Made by a program: the position numbers and the translations under genes
The notes under the pieces: model-generated
What the model was told of the DNA's origin: nothing
Database searches by the model: none
Seen by the model: only the letters and a program-made list of their open reading frames with translations
Assembly (NCBI GenBank): GCA_029433415.1
Contig: JAQTIA010000003.1
Coordinates: 1,349,628-1,413,627 of the forward strand
DNA from: Acetobacteraceae bacterium ESL0709
GTDB taxonomy: Bacteria > Pseudomonadota > Alphaproteobacteria > Acetobacterales > Acetobacteraceae
DNA length: 64,000 bases
Reading direction: 5' to 3'
Shown: positions 1 through 9,876 of the stretch, in pieces
Numbering within the stretch: position 1 is the stretch's first letter
Layout: each line of letters opens with the position of its first letter

Positions 1-540
1 ACGGGCCTGCCAGCCGGCAAGAGGATTAATTTTGACAGTGCCATCTTCCTGGGGCTCAATAATGGGCAAGGCCGCTCTGGTGTGAGACTGCATCCTCTTA
101 CGCCCCGTAATCCAGAGATCAAATTCTGGCAGAACCGTTTCAAGCGGCTCTACTTTCCGCAAGGCGCAGCAGGCATCCGGATCAAAAGCAGCCAGCTGAT
201 CTTGTGGATCACGATCTTTCAAGGCCTGAGAGGAGGGTGATAAAATTCGCAGGTTTCTCAGCCCCAGAAACCGGACAAGCTCATCACGATAGCTTAATGT
301 CTCCGGGAAATGGCGTTTTGTATCAAGAAAATAAACAGGGACTGAAGAATCAATATCCGCCACGAGCGCCAACAACACGGCTGATTCAGCACCAAAGGAC
401 GAAATTACAGCCACGCGCCCTGCAAATCGGTTCAGAATCAACTTCAAAACATCAGACGCCGTAGCACAAGGTTTTTCTGCTTCAGAGTGTTTCTCTGCAA
501 CATCTTGTAATAAAGTCAGCTCTGTCCCTGAAAGCGCCAT
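1..540 (-). CDS. cysH: Adenylyl-sulfate (APS) reductase, C-terminus cut by the window edge
   Basis: Catalyses thioredoxin-dependent reduction of adenylyl sulfate to sulfite in assimilatory sulfate reduction (cytoplasm). The visible 180 residues run from an ATG at 540 to the window edge without a stop. I see the nucleotide-binding loop SSFGAESAVLL (residues 47-57), the FLDT segment (71-74) and CCALRKVEPL (124-133). The double cysteine before RK is the hallmark of [4Fe-4S] APS reductases; PAPS-specific enzymes lack it, so APS is the expected substrate. The second cysteine pair and the catalytic C-terminal cysteine lie beyond the window. The gene is divergent from the exported protein gene at 795, with about 250 bases between them. 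Confidence 0.88.
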   Translation of the reverse strand, partial: MALSGTELTLLQDVAEKHSEAEKPCATASDVLKLILNRFAGRVAVISSFGAESAVLLALVADIDSSVPVYFLDTKRHFPETLSYRDELVRFLGLRNLRILSPSSQALKDRDPQDQLAAFDPDACCALRKVEPLETVLPEFDLWITGRKRMQSHTRAALPIIEPQEDGTVKINPLAGWQAR

Positions 541-794
541 GGTATCGATCCCCCGAACCTTTCTGTCGGGTCAAGCTCTAGACCTAATTTACGCATATTA
601 CAATGTTAATTATACTTTTAACTATTTTTATTAGTAATTAAATGGAGGCTATATCCGTACCTCTGATAAAAAGGCGCTTTAAAAAATCATCCTCTTTTAA
701 AAATTTACTTTTAAAAAAAACCTGCTCCTTCTAAGCTCCTCCGTAGAATATATCTACCATAATGCCATTAAAGTCCTGTCATGGGAGACACTGT

Positions 795-2078
795 GTGACA
801 GAGCGTCTGAAGTCGCTTTTCCTGATATTTTCGAGACACTGTCAGACGAAACAGGCCTTGTGCATTCTGTCGGCCTTGCTGGCCACGAGTATACTATCTC
901 CAGCTGCGGCAGACATACCGCATAATACACTATTACCCGGTGACGAGCTTGATCTCAGCGTTCCCTGCGTCGACACACATCTCACGGTCGATTCACAACT
1001 GAAAAATGGTATCGTTATCAAAGCCTCCAAAGGCACCCAACCCGATATGATGCAGGGCATGGATGGTGCGCAGAAACGTCTTTCCCTAATCTATAAGACC
1101 TGTACCCAAGGCGCATCCCTATGGCTCGCTATTTCTCCCAACACAACGCTGACTGTACATGACAGCCCCGAATCGACCATTACCGAAGAGGGGACCCTCG
1201 CCGCTCTGGAAGCCAATATACAGGATGCCACGCTTTCAGCTGATACAATTGAATCGCTTGATCTCGCTGCAAATGGGGCTTCACAGATCACCATCCATCA
1301 ACTCGACCGTGCGGCACAGATAGCGGCTGTCGCAACGTCACAAATCAAGATTGATCAGGTTAATCTGACGGCTCTCTCTGCCACAATGGGCGGTACAAGT
1401 TCTCTGCAAATTAGCTCGGGACTGATCAGCGTTGTGACACTTTTCCTCACTCACCAGAGTAGCGCAGAGATTCACGCCAGCATTGGCAAAGCCGGTGTAA
1501 CCGCCAATGACCAAAGCAAGGCGAAGGTTGGGCCTCTTCTGGGCGCTCTCCTCCCCAGAGGAACAGGGACTGTCGAAACATTTGAGGATACAGCACCAGT
1601 CAAGAAACCGCTGCCGCCCAAACCGACAACACCACCACAACCCACAGCTGAAGAAAAAGCCGCCGCTGCTATTGCCGCTGAAACCGCAGCTTTCCTGAAA
1701 AATCCTTCCTCGGGTTCCACCCCTTCTGCCTCCCCGGCGCCAACAACACCGCCGCAGGAACAATCCTCTCCGGCACCTGCACCCGCAGCAGAAGCCCAGC
1801 AGCCTTCTGCCCTCTTCCCTGTCCCCGACCAGAGTGACAATTCGCAAACAAGCGCCGCGCCTTCTACGCCAGAGCCTGCAAAAGCAGCCCCTTCGTCCGA
1901 GGGCGACCCGACATCGTCACCATCCGCTACCACACCAGAACAGTCACCTTCTGCACAAGGTAATGCACAAGAATCACCTGATGCCAGTTCACAACCGTCA
2001 CAGAGCCATGAAGACCAACAATCCCAACCTTCTGCATCAGACAGCTCTACAACGACCACGCTAGAACCTTTGCCATAA
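795..2078 (+). CDS. Exported protein with beta-helix-like domain and Pro/Ser/Ala-rich tail, function unknown
   Basis: I do not recognise a characterised family. The frame is open from an ATG at 762, but the GTG at 795 has GGGAG seven bases upstream and gives a normal signal peptide: a basic start, a hydrophobic stretch (ALCILSALLATSIL) and AAA before the mature DIPHN. The mature first half has short repeating beta-strand-like units rich in T, S, I, A and N, resembling the GIN-domain/DUF2807 beta-helix type of putative surface adhesins. The last 150 or so residues are low complexity, rich in P, S, A, Q and E, typical of an extended periplasmic or wall-spanning tail. It lies 86 bases upstream of mlaE on the same strand, so it may share the promoter; a functional link is only inferred. 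Confidence 0.6.
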   Translation: MTERLKSLFLIFSRHCQTKQALCILSALLATSILSPAAADIPHNTLLPGDELDLSVPCVDTHLTVDSQLKNGIVIKASKGTQPDMMQGMDGAQKRLSLIYKTCTQGASLWLAISPNTTLTVHDSPESTITEEGTLAALEANIQDATLSADTIESLDLAANGASQITIHQLDRAAQIAAVATSQIKIDQVNLTALSATMGGTSSLQISSGLISVVTLFLTHQSSAEIHASIGKAGVTANDQSKAKVGPLLGALLPRGTGTVETFEDTAPVKKPLPPKPTTPPQPTAEEKAAAAIAAETAAFLKNPSSGSTPSASPAPTTPPQEQSSPAPAPAAEAQQPSALFPVPDQSDNSQTSAAPSTPEPAKAAPSSEGDPTSSPSATTPEQSPSAQGNAQESPDASSQPSQSHEDQQSQPSASDSSTTTTLEPLP

Positions 2079-2164
2079 CTTTCAAAACGGCATAATCGGC
2101 TTTTGCTGGACAACTTGTCACAAGGCCAGGAAAAAACGGTTTTTCATGCTACAGGGATCCAAAT

Positions 2165-2950
2165 GTGACGTTCATACTCTTGCCTCTTATCGCGCTTGGA
2201 CGCTTTATTTTATCAGGCTTCAGACATGCAGGAGCCATAACTGTTTTTGGATTGAAAGCCCTGACAGGCTTGGTCAGGCCGCCCTTCTATTTCAGGACGT
2301 TTTTCCGCACATCCATTGAAATCGGATTCCTGTCCCTGCCCGTGGTCGCATTGACCGCAATTTTCGCCGGTGCCGTCATCGCCCTGCAATCCTATACAGG
2401 CTTTAAACAATATCATGCCCAAAGTGCCGTAGCGAATATCGTCGTCCTGGCTGTGACACGTGAATTAGGCCCTGTTCTGGCTGGGCTTATGGTAGCTGGC
2501 CGTGTTGGAGCCGCCCTTTCGGCACAGATCGGGACAATGCGCGTCACAAACCAGATTGATGCGCTGACAACACTTTCCACCAACCCTATAAAATACCTTG
2601 TTACGCCGCGCCTTCTGGCTGCAACACTGGCCATGCCAGTCCTGGTCCTTATTGCTGATATTCTGGGAGCCTTTGGCGGTTTCAGCGTTTCTGTCCTTAA
2701 GCTCGGAATTGAACCACGCACTTATATCAGCGCCACCATAGAAGCCGTTAAATTCTCTGACACAATGACCGGATTGGTCAAAGCCGCCATTTTCGGTTTC
2801 CTGATCGCTCTTCTCGGTTGCTATCATGGCTATAATAGCCGCGGCGGTGCAGAAGGTGTCGGCGCTGCGGCAACATCGACGGTCGTAGCAACATCTGTCC
2901 TGATTCTGCTTTTTGACTATATTCTCACGGACCTCTTCTTCAACGTCTGA
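2165..2950 (+). CDS. mlaE: MlaE-family ABC transporter permease
   Basis: Inner-membrane permease of the Mla-type phospholipid (or sterol/hopanoid-like lipid) ABC transporter that maintains outer-membrane asymmetry. The 261 residues are of family length, with about five hydrophobic segments and the conserved central block TRELGPVLAGLMVAGRVGAA followed by GTMRVTNQIDAL, the MlaE signature. Translation starts at GTG 2165 with AGGGA seven bases before it. The ATPase gene follows after 29 bases. The usual mlaD (MCE protein), mlaC and mlaB do not follow, so the remaining subunits must be encoded elsewhere. Confidence 0.92.
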   Translation: MTFILLPLIALGRFILSGFRHAGAITVFGLKALTGLVRPPFYFRTFFRTSIEIGFLSLPVVALTAIFAGAVIALQSYTGFKQYHAQSAVANIVVLAVTRELGPVLAGLMVAGRVGAALSAQIGTMRVTNQIDALTTLSTNPIKYLVTPRLLAATLAMPVLVLIADILGAFGGFSVSVLKLGIEPRTYISATIEAVKFSDTMTGLVKAAIFGFLIALLGCYHGYNSRGGAEGVGAAATSTVVATSVLILLFDYILTDLFFNV

Positions 2951-2979
2951 TCATTCTTCCGCCAGGAGGCGTTTTTACC

Positions 2980-3768
2980 ATGACCACTCCACGCCTGCGC
3001 ATTCGTGGCCTTAAGAAATCCTTCGGCCCCAAAGCCGTCCTGACGGGGATTGATCTTGACATTGAACAGGGCACTTCAATGGTCATCATCGGAGGTTCAG
3101 GAAGCGGAAAATCTGTGTTATTACGTTGTATTCTAGGGCTTGTTCTCCCCGATGAAGGTATTATCGAAATTGACGGCGAGGATGTCCTGAGGGCTCGTCC
3201 GCAACGACAGGAAGAACTACGTCGCCGAATTGGCATGCTGTTTCAGAATGCAGCACTCTTCGACAGCATGAGTGTCATTGACAATCTGCTGTTTGGGCTG
3301 AGAGCCAAATCATCCCTGCATCCCCGCCGGGATAAAGAAAAACTGCAACAAGCCGCCTTCAGACTTCTGGCACAGGTCGGACTGGATGACTCTGTCGCCG
3401 CATTAAATCCTTCAGAACTTTCAGGAGGTATGCAAAAACGCGTTGGGCTAGCCCGGGCTATCGCTGGGCGACCAGATATATTGTTCTTTGATGAGCCAAC
3501 GACAGGTCTGGATCCCATTATGAGTGCCATCATTGATGGTCTGATCGTGAATTGCGTCAAAAAACTTGGCTCTACAGCCATCGCTATTACCCACGATATG
3601 GCTTCAGCCCAACGGATCGGCACGCAGGCTGCCATGCTTTATGAAGGGAAACTAATCTGGAAAGGCGCTGCTCAAGATCTCCTTCACTCCGGTAATGAGA
3701 TTGTGGATCAGTTTACCCACGGACGCCGGGAAGGACCTATCCATATTGAGGCTGCTCCCACCCTTTGA
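2980..3768 (+). CDS. mlaF: MlaF-type ABC transporter ATP-binding protein
   Basis: Cytoplasmic ATPase that drives the MlaE permease. In order it shows Walker A GGSGSGKS, a Q-loop (LFQNAALFDSMSV), the ABC signature ELSGGMQKR, Walker B ILFFDEPTTGLDP and the switch histidine in AITHDM. The QNAALFDSMSV wording and the length of 262 residues match the MlaF (TtgA-type) branch and not drug or amino-acid importers. An AGGAGG ribosome site precedes the ATG, though with a long ten-base spacer. It ends nine bases before radA, so the three genes are probably co-transcribed. Confidence 0.92.
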   Translation: MTTPRLRIRGLKKSFGPKAVLTGIDLDIEQGTSMVIIGGSGSGKSVLLRCILGLVLPDEGIIEIDGEDVLRARPQRQEELRRRIGMLFQNAALFDSMSVIDNLLFGLRAKSSLHPRRDKEKLQQAAFRLLAQVGLDDSVAALNPSELSGGMQKRVGLARAIAGRPDILFFDEPTTGLDPIMSAIIDGLIVNCVKKLGSTAIAITHDMASAQRIGTQAAMLYEGKLIWKGAAQDLLHSGNEIVDQFTHGRREGPIHIEAAPTL

Positions 3769-3777
3769 GAGACTGTC

Positions 3778-5181
3778 ATGGCCAAGAAACCCACTATTCG
3801 CTTCGTCTGCCAGAACTGCCAGGCCTCATATCTGAAATGGCAGGGCAAATGTGAAAATTGTGGTGAATGGAATACTCTGGAAGAAGAAAAAGTTGAAGTA
3901 ACACCTCGTCGGACGATCGCCCTGAAAGGCGGCGGTCTCTCGACCGTACGACTGGATGGAAAAACGACGCCACCCCAGAGGATTCATAGTGGCATTGAAG
4001 AATTTAACCGCGTCCTGGGCGGCGGATTCGTTCCGGGTTCAGTCGTTCTGGTCGGGGGCGATCCCGGTATCGGGAAATCAACACTGATGCTTCAGGCCAC
4101 CTGCGCCCTCGCTGGAACCGGCCACGAAGTTCTTTATGTGTCAGGCGAAGAAGCTATTGACCAGATTCGCCTGCGCGCCCAGCGTCTGGGGCTTGATGTC
4201 AAACCAGACGCCCTGAATACACTGGATCTGGCCGCTTCAATCAATGTAACCGATATTGTCACGACTCTTGAAGAACGGCACGTCCATAAGGTTGTTGTTA
4301 TTGATTCCATCCAGACAATGTGGCTGGAGGGCATAGAAAGTGCTCCCGGTTCAGTCTCACAGGTTCGCGCCTGTGCTTTTGAACTGATCCGTTTGGCAAA
4401 AACACTCGGATTCGCTCTGGTTCTTATCGGTCACGTCACCAAAGAAGGCTCACTGGCAGGTCCCCGCGTTCTTGAACATATGGTGGATGCCGTCCTCTAT
4501 TTTGAAGGCGACAGGGGACATCAGTTCCGTATTTTACGCGCTGCCAAGAACCGTTTTGGGGCAACAGACGAAATTGGCGTTTTTGCCATGACGGATTCCG
4601 GTCTGAAGGAAGTTCCCAATCCTTCGGCCCTCTTTCTCGCAGAGCGCCACGGCAACATCGCAGGTTCGGCTGTTTTCGCAGGCCTCGAAGGTACGCGCCC
4701 TGTCCTTATGGAAGTACAAGTGCTTCTCTCCCCCAAAACAGGAGAAGGGGCCCCAAGACGGGCTGTTATTGGCTGGGATACAGCCAGACTGAATATGATT
4801 CTGGCTGTACTGGAAGCACGCTGTGGTCTGAAACTCAGCTCCATGGATGTTTATCTCAACATCACGGGCGGCATAAAAATTACCGAACCTGCTGCTGATC
4901 TTGCCGTCGCTGCTGCCCTGATCTCGGCAGCCACCGGAAAACCAACGGCTTCTGATGCCGCTTATTTTGGGGAAATTGGTCTCTCCGGCGAGTTGCGACA
5001 AGTCAGTCAGACCGAACTCAGACTAAAAGAGATTGCCAAACTGGGCTTCCGGCAAGCCTTCTTACCGCGCCACGTTAGTTCAACCTCTGCACGCCCACGT
5101 CCTCCACAAGGACTGTCCCTGCAGGAAATAGGTCATTTAAGCGATCTGGTAGCCCTCTTCACGATAAAAGGCGTGTCTTAG
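3778..5181 (+). CDS. radA: DNA repair protein RadA
   Basis: DNA-dependent ATPase/helicase that promotes branch migration during recombination repair. The 467 residues hold an N-terminal C4 zinc finger (CQNCQ...CENCGEWNT, residues 11-31), a RecA-like ATPase core with Walker A GGDPGIGKST, the RadA-specific KNRFG motif, and a C-terminal Lon-protease-like domain. This is full length. The stop codon overlaps the convergent yigZ stop by four bases, so the two transcripts must run into one another. The conserved motifs leave little doubt about identity. Confidence 0.96.
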   Translation: MAKKPTIRFVCQNCQASYLKWQGKCENCGEWNTLEEEKVEVTPRRTIALKGGGLSTVRLDGKTTPPQRIHSGIEEFNRVLGGGFVPGSVVLVGGDPGIGKSTLMLQATCALAGTGHEVLYVSGEEAIDQIRLRAQRLGLDVKPDALNTLDLAASINVTDIVTTLEERHVHKVVVIDSIQTMWLEGIESAPGSVSQVRACAFELIRLAKTLGFALVLIGHVTKEGSLAGPRVLEHMVDAVLYFEGDRGHQFRILRAAKNRFGATDEIGVFAMTDSGLKEVPNPSALFLAERHGNIAGSAVFAGLEGTRPVLMEVQVLLSPKTGEGAPRRAVIGWDTARLNMILAVLEARCGLKLSSMDVYLNITGGIKITEPAADLAVAAALISAATGKPTASDAAYFGEIGLSGELRQVSQTELRLKEIAKLGFRQAFLPRHVSSTSARPRPPQGLSLQEIGHLSDLVALFTIKGVS

Positions 5182-5777
5182 TTACGGTCCTCATCAAGAA
5201 ACTGAAGCTGTTTTTGTCCGCGCGTCATATCACGCAACCAGCTTGCAAGCTCCTCTCTATGAACCAGGGGAAGCGACAGATGCAAAGCGGCTCCCTCAGC
5301 ATCAAAGTTACAGCTTCTAACCTCGACCTGCCAATGCGGCAATTTGGCTTCTATCTCGGCATAGAGAGAGAAGGGGCAATGAAATTTCAGGCCAATTCGC
5401 TCTATAAGCTCTATTCGAGCGGCTTCACGTAAACAGGCAGAAGCCGCACCGCCATACGCCCTTACCAACCCGCCAGCGCCCAGTTTTATTCCCCCGAACC
5501 AGCGCGTGACGACAACCACAACATGATCAAAATCCTGTCCTTCAATTGCCGACAGGATAGGACGCCCTGCCGTCCCCGAAGGCTCTCCATCATCACTGAT
5601 CCGAAAGCGGGGGCCTATTTTAAACGCCCAACAATTATGCGTTGCCTCTGGAACTGATATATCTGTCACGAATGCCATGGCACCGTCCTCGTCACCTACG
5701 CTACGCGCGTAGGTACGAAAGACACTATGTTTAATAACTGATTCGTGTTCGGCCAAACCGTCAACTGTCCAGGTCAT
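5178..5777 (-). CDS. yigZ: YigZ/IMPACT family protein
   Basis: Member of the UPF0029/IMPACT family, linked in other organisms to translation control, with no established reaction in bacteria. Evidence is the block GEPSGTAGRPIL followed by VTRWFGGIKLGAGGLVRAYGG, the family signature, then a shorter C-terminal ferredoxin-like domain. The frame is open up to 5840, but the ATG at 5777 has AAGGAG directly upstream at good spacing and gives the usual 200-residue length starting MTWTVDGLAEHESV. It is convergent with radA. Confidence 0.88.
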   Translation of the reverse strand: MTWTVDGLAEHESVIKHSVFRTYARSVGDEDGAMAFVTDISVPEATHNCWAFKIGPRFRISDDGEPSGTAGRPILSAIEGQDFDHVVVVVTRWFGGIKLGAGGLVRAYGGAASACLREAARIELIERIGLKFHCPFSLYAEIEAKLPHWQVEVRSCNFDAEGAALHLSLPLVHREELASWLRDMTRGQKQLQFLDEDRN

Positions 5778-5891
5778 GGGACTCCTTTTAGCGCAAAGCA
5801 TGAAGAACTTGCCAGCACATGAAAAATTGCGCCGGGACAAATTGAGTTCTAAAAGCAGTTTCGGAATCCTGTGCCGTTTTAAAGGACTGAT

Positions 5892-8483
5892 ATGCTTTCC
5901 AGACTGACCTGTGGTTTGACTTCATTTTGTGCACGCCATGCTTTTCCTGTCCTGTCGCTTTTTATTTTCCTCTGTCTGGGTGCGGGCTGGCTCAGTTATG
6001 AGAAGCTTGGCATCACCACCGAAACGGACAAGCTTTTTTCAGACACACTTCCATGGAAACATTATAATCACGAAATTGAGCGCCTCTTCCCCGGAGAAAA
6101 AGACACTCTTGTCGCTATTATCAAGGCTGACACTCCCGAAGAGGGACAGGCGACAGCTCACGCTCTGACAGAACAGCTCAAACGGGACACTACTCATTTT
6201 AACGCTGTGTCCGAACCGGCCGCCAACCCTTTTTATACACAGCATGCCCTGCTTTTTCTGGACAAGCCACAGCTCCAGTCCCTGCTCGATTCCATTATCT
6301 CTGCACAGCCTTTTCTGGGAACTCTTTCGGCTGATCCGTCACTGACAGGGCTATTTCAAAGCTTCAGTCTGTTAAGCATGGGGATCAAATCCGGGCAAAC
6401 CATTCCTGAAAGTTTCAATAAAACATTAGGCATATTTGCCCAGACACTTGATGAAGCTTCACGCGGAAAGACAGCACCTCTCTCATGGCAGAATCTGCTT
6501 GCCGGTGACCTAACTGCAATGGGGGGAGACTATTATTTCGTCATGACGCACCCCAAACGGGATTTTACGTCTTTCGAACCTTCAGAAGCAGCGACCAAAG
6601 CGATGCGGGCCGTTCTGAACACACTTCCAACCGTCAAGGCAGGGCGGGCTTCAGCCTTAATCACGGGAGAAGCCAAACTCAATGATGAGGAGTTTTCGAC
6701 TGTTGCAGAGGGGATGGTCTGGGGGCTTATTATTTCTCTTGCTCTGGTCACTTTATGGCTCATTCTGGCCGTACGCTCGATACGCGTGATTATCCCCATT
6801 CTGATGACTCTCATTACCGGTCTGATTCTCACCACAGGTTTTGCTGCCCTCAGTGTTGGTACGCTGAATCTGATCTCCGTCGCATTTGCCATATTATTTG
6901 TCGGTATTGCAGTCGATTTTGCCATTCAATTTGGCGTCCGGTTCCGATGTCAGCACGGTACCCAAGGAGAAGTTCTTTCACCTATTGAGGCCCTCGCTCA
7001 CACTGGTGCGGAAAGTGGCCCCCAGATTTTTATTGCTTCTTTGGCTACGGCTGCGGGTTTTATGGCCTTTACTCCAACGCATTTTGTCGGCGTTGCGCAA
7101 CTGGGACTCATTGCAGGGATCGGGATGCTTATTGCCTTTGCCTGCACTCTGACCATTCTTCCTGCTTTGCTGATTATTTTTCGCGCTCATTCATCCATAG
7201 AAAATCACGGTTTCCGCTTTTTAAAACCGCTTGATAAGGGATTGCGCCACTACCGTTTTATCGTTCTGGGACTATTTGGCATTGCTGGTGCCGTTGGCCT
7301 GGGATTGACATCACAGCTTCACTTCGATTCTGACCCCCTCCACACGAAAAACCCCAATACAGAAGGTATGAGGGCGCTCAGAGTGTTGGAAGCCAATCCC
7401 TTGACAACATTCTACAATGCCCAACTAATCGTAAAAGACGAAAGCACTGCTGCCAAACAAGCCCAGGCCCTGTCCCGTCTCCCCAGTGTGCATGATGTGC
7501 TCTGGATTGGCGCCCTTGTCCCTGAAGACCAGAACGAAAAGCTGGCTATGATTGAAGATGCCGCCAGTCTTCTCCTGCCTAGCCTAATGCTGCCGCAGAC
7601 CCTGCCTGCCCCAGACGCACAGGCCATGCGAAATGCCGCTATAAAAACAGCTGGACAACTGGATGAAATTGCACCTGACAAGCTGACCCCCGCCATGAAA
7701 CAGCTCAAGGATGCACTGCATCGTTTGGGTACCTCCTCTGATGACCAAATTCTGGCCGCCAATAGAGCCATGATGCAGTTCCTGCCAACCGAGCTTCAGC
7801 AACTCAGGACAGTTTTGCACCCCACGGTTGTAACTTCCGAAACGATCCCCTCAGATATCAGGAAGGAATATGTCTCCCCTGATGGACTTTACCGTCTGGT
7901 CATCCACCCCAAGGGACAGATGTCCGAGCCAGCGACATTGCACAAATTTGTTAATGAACTAAAAACTGTTAATCCAGATATTGCTGGCCCGGCGCTGGAA
8001 ATTACGGAAAGCGCACGAACCATTACTCATGCCTTTACGGAGGCAGCACTTTGCGCGATTATCGTAATTGCCATTATTCTGGTGGTCGCCCTGCGCCGCC
8101 TTGGGGATAGTCTCCTGGTCATTACCCCGTTAATCCTGTCCTCTCTCCTGACGGTCATTCTAATCACATCCGTGCCGGAACCACTGAATTATGCCAATAT
8201 TATCGCTTTGCCTCTCCTGCTCGGCGTCGGCGTCTCATTCAATATTTATTTCGTTATGAACTGGCGGGCTGGCCTGAAATATCCTCTAACATCTCCTACA
8301 GCGCGAGCCGTTATTTTTTCTGCCCTCACAACGGGCTCAGCTTTTGGCTCGCTCGCAGCTTCGGCACACCCCGGTACAGCAAGCATGGGACGATTACTCC
8401 TGCTGTCCCTAGGCTGTACCCTACTTTGCACCCTTCTTTTTATCCCGGCACTATTACCAAAACGCCCACAGGATGAACGCTAA
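5892..8483 (+). CDS. hpnN: Hopanoid-associated RND (MMPL) transporter HpnN
   Basis: Inner-membrane RND-superfamily protein that moves hopanoids toward the outer membrane in hopanoid-making bacteria. The 863 residues match HpnN length and architecture: one N-terminal transmembrane helix, a large periplasmic domain, a five- to six-helix block (about residues 270-430), then the same arrangement repeated. The N-terminal region (TETDKLFSDTLPWK, then a pore domain with NPFYTQHALLFLDK) resembles HpnN rather than drug-type RND pumps. An AAAGGA site precedes the ATG. No other hpn or shc gene is in the window, so it is separated from the rest of the hopanoid pathway here. Confidence 0.85.
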   Translation: MLSRLTCGLTSFCARHAFPVLSLFIFLCLGAGWLSYEKLGITTETDKLFSDTLPWKHYNHEIERLFPGEKDTLVAIIKADTPEEGQATAHALTEQLKRDTTHFNAVSEPAANPFYTQHALLFLDKPQLQSLLDSIISAQPFLGTLSADPSLTGLFQSFSLLSMGIKSGQTIPESFNKTLGIFAQTLDEASRGKTAPLSWQNLLAGDLTAMGGDYYFVMTHPKRDFTSFEPSEAATKAMRAVLNTLPTVKAGRASALITGEAKLNDEEFSTVAEGMVWGLIISLALVTLWLILAVRSIRVIIPILMTLITGLILTTGFAALSVGTLNLISVAFAILFVGIAVDFAIQFGVRFRCQHGTQGEVLSPIEALAHTGAESGPQIFIASLATAAGFMAFTPTHFVGVAQLGLIAGIGMLIAFACTLTILPALLIIFRAHSSIENHGFRFLKPLDKGLRHYRFIVLGLFGIAGAVGLGLTSQLHFDSDPLHTKNPNTEGMRALRVLEANPLTTFYNAQLIVKDESTAAKQAQALSRLPSVHDVLWIGALVPEDQNEKLAMIEDAASLLLPSLMLPQTLPAPDAQAMRNAAIKTAGQLDEIAPDKLTPAMKQLKDALHRLGTSSDDQILAANRAMMQFLPTELQQLRTVLHPTVVTSETIPSDIRKEYVSPDGLYRLVIHPKGQMSEPATLHKFVNELKTVNPDIAGPALEITESARTITHAFTEAALCAIIVIAIILVVALRRLGDSLLVITPLILSSLLTVILITSVPEPLNYANIIALPLLLGVGVSFNIYFVMNWRAGLKYPLTSPTARAVIFSALTTGSAFGSLAASAHPGTASMGRLLLLSLGCTLLCTLLFIPALLPKRPQDER

Positions 8484-8488
8484 GAAAC

Positions 8489-9790
8489 TCAGACAAGGAC
8501 ATCAACAAGCAGTTTCATGTTCAACACGACGATCAAGCCTGCCACCAACCACGAAAGAGCTATCCATAAAGGAGAGAGGGAGAATTCTCCCATCTTCTTT
8601 TTGCTCCCGGCAAAAAGCACAAGGGGAATAACAGCAAATGGAAGCTGCATGGATAAAATGATCTGACTAAAGACCAGCAGGGTGCCTACCTTCCCCTGAC
8701 CGTAGAGAACTATCACAAAGACGACCGGGATAATGGCCAGCCCCCTTGTCAGAAGGCGACGTGCCCAATAAGGCAAACGAATATGGAGGAACCCTTCCAT
8801 AATAATCTGCCCTGCAAGCGTTCCTGTCACAGTAGAGTTTGTGCCTGCAGCCAGGAGAGCAATAGCAAAAAGTGTTGAGGCCATACCAAACCCCAGAACA
8901 GGCGATAATAAACGCCAGGCATCACTTATCTCAGCAACATTCTGATGAATTGTGCCATGAAAGGCCGCAGCTGAGACAATCAGAATGGCTGCGTTAATTC
9001 CCAGCGCAAAAGTGAGAGCTATCGTGCCGTCCCAGGTAGCCCAACGTATGGCCTCTTTCTTCCCTTCCAAAGTGCGTTCGTAAGCCCGCGTCTGCACCAA
9101 GGACGAATGAAGATAAAGATTATGGGGCATGACTGTCGCCCCTACGATCCCAATGGCAATATAAAGCATTGCCGGGTTCGTCACGATTTGTAGGGATGGA
9201 AGAAATCCTCTTATCACAGCACCCGGAACAGGAGCGCACACGATCAGCTGAATGGTAAAACAGACGCCAATAACGACCAAAAGGGCAGCCACAAAAGCTT
9301 CCAATGCCCTGAAGCCAAATTTCATAAGGAGCAGCACCAGAAAAGCATCCAGAACAGAAATCATGCTTCCTGCCAGCAGGGAAAGTCCGAAAAGAAGGTT
9401 TAAGGCGATTGCCGTACCAATGACCTCAGCCACATCACAAGCAATAATCGCCAGCTCACAAGCCAGCCAAAGAGGGATATTGAGCCATGATGGGAACCAT
9501 TCCCTGCATGCTCGTGCAAGATCCCGCTCTGTCGCGATTCCCAGACGGGCCGCCAAAGCCTGAAGGAGAACAGCCATAAAATTGGACAGCAAAATGATAA
9601 AAAGGAGCGTGTAGCCAAATTGTGCCCCGCCCTGAAGATCGGTCGCCCAATTACCGGGATCCATATACCCCACAGCAACCATATAACCAGGCCCGACAAA
9701 CGCCAGAAACCTCCTCAGATTTGAAACTTTCCCTTCTGGAACAGTTACTGAAGATAATTCCTGTTTATGTTGGCAGGAAGGTTCAGCCAT
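8489..9790 (-). CDS. mntH: NRAMP-family Mn(II)/Fe(II) transporter MntH
   Basis: Proton-coupled importer of manganese and related divalent metals, located in the inner membrane. It has about eleven hydrophobic segments, the metal-binding DPGN motif in helix 1 ([10 protein letters not shown]), the MPHN motif in helix 6 ([10 protein letters not shown]), and the conserved transport signature between helices 8 and 9. The length of 433 residues is normal. The stop lies only six bases from the convergent hpnN stop. The terminator of the sulfide:quinone oxidoreductase gene sits just upstream, so mntH should have its own promoter, which I could not define; no clear Fur or MntR operator was recognised. 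Confidence 0.93.
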   Translation of the reverse strand: MAEPSCQHKQELSSVTVPEGKVSNLRRFLAFVGPGYMVAVGYMDPGNWATDLQGGAQFGYTLLFIILLSNFMAVLLQALAARLGIATERDLARACREWFPSWLNIPLWLACELAIIACDVAEVIGTAIALNLLFGLSLLAGSMISVLDAFLVLLLMKFGFRALEAFVAALLVVIGVCFTIQLIVCAPVPGAVIRGFLPSLQIVTNPAMLYIAIGIVGATVMPHNLYLHSSLVQTRAYERTLEGKKEAIRWATWDGTIALTFALGINAAILIVSAAAFHGTIHQNVAEISDAWRLLSPVLGFGMASTLFAIALLAAGTNSTVTGTLAGQIIMEGFLHIRLPYWARRLLTRGLAIIPVVFVIVLYGQGKVGTLLVFSQIILSMQLPFAVIPLVLFAGSKKKMGEFSLSPLWIALSWLVAGLIVVLNMKLLVDVLV

Positions 9791-9817
9791 AAAGTCTCAA
9801 TCCCGATTATTTCCCAC

Positions 9818-9846
9818 AAAAAAGGCCCCACCCAAAGGGCGGGGCC
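9818..9846 (-). terminator. Rho-independent terminator after the SQR gene
   Basis: On the minus strand a ten-base GC-rich stem (GGCCCCGCCC, AAA-type loop, GGGTGGGGCC; one mismatch) is followed by six T. It lies 30 bases past the stop of the leftward oxidoreductase gene and before mntH. Confidence 0.85.
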
Positions 9847-9876
9847 AGTTTCACCCTACCACCTTATGACAGGAGT

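Noticed and set aside
1472..2113. Long open frame on the minus strand opposite the exported protein gene
   Set aside because: It mirrors the Pro/Ser-rich codons of the plus-strand gene and encodes a biased Gly/Ser/Cys-rich product without a ribosome site or homology.
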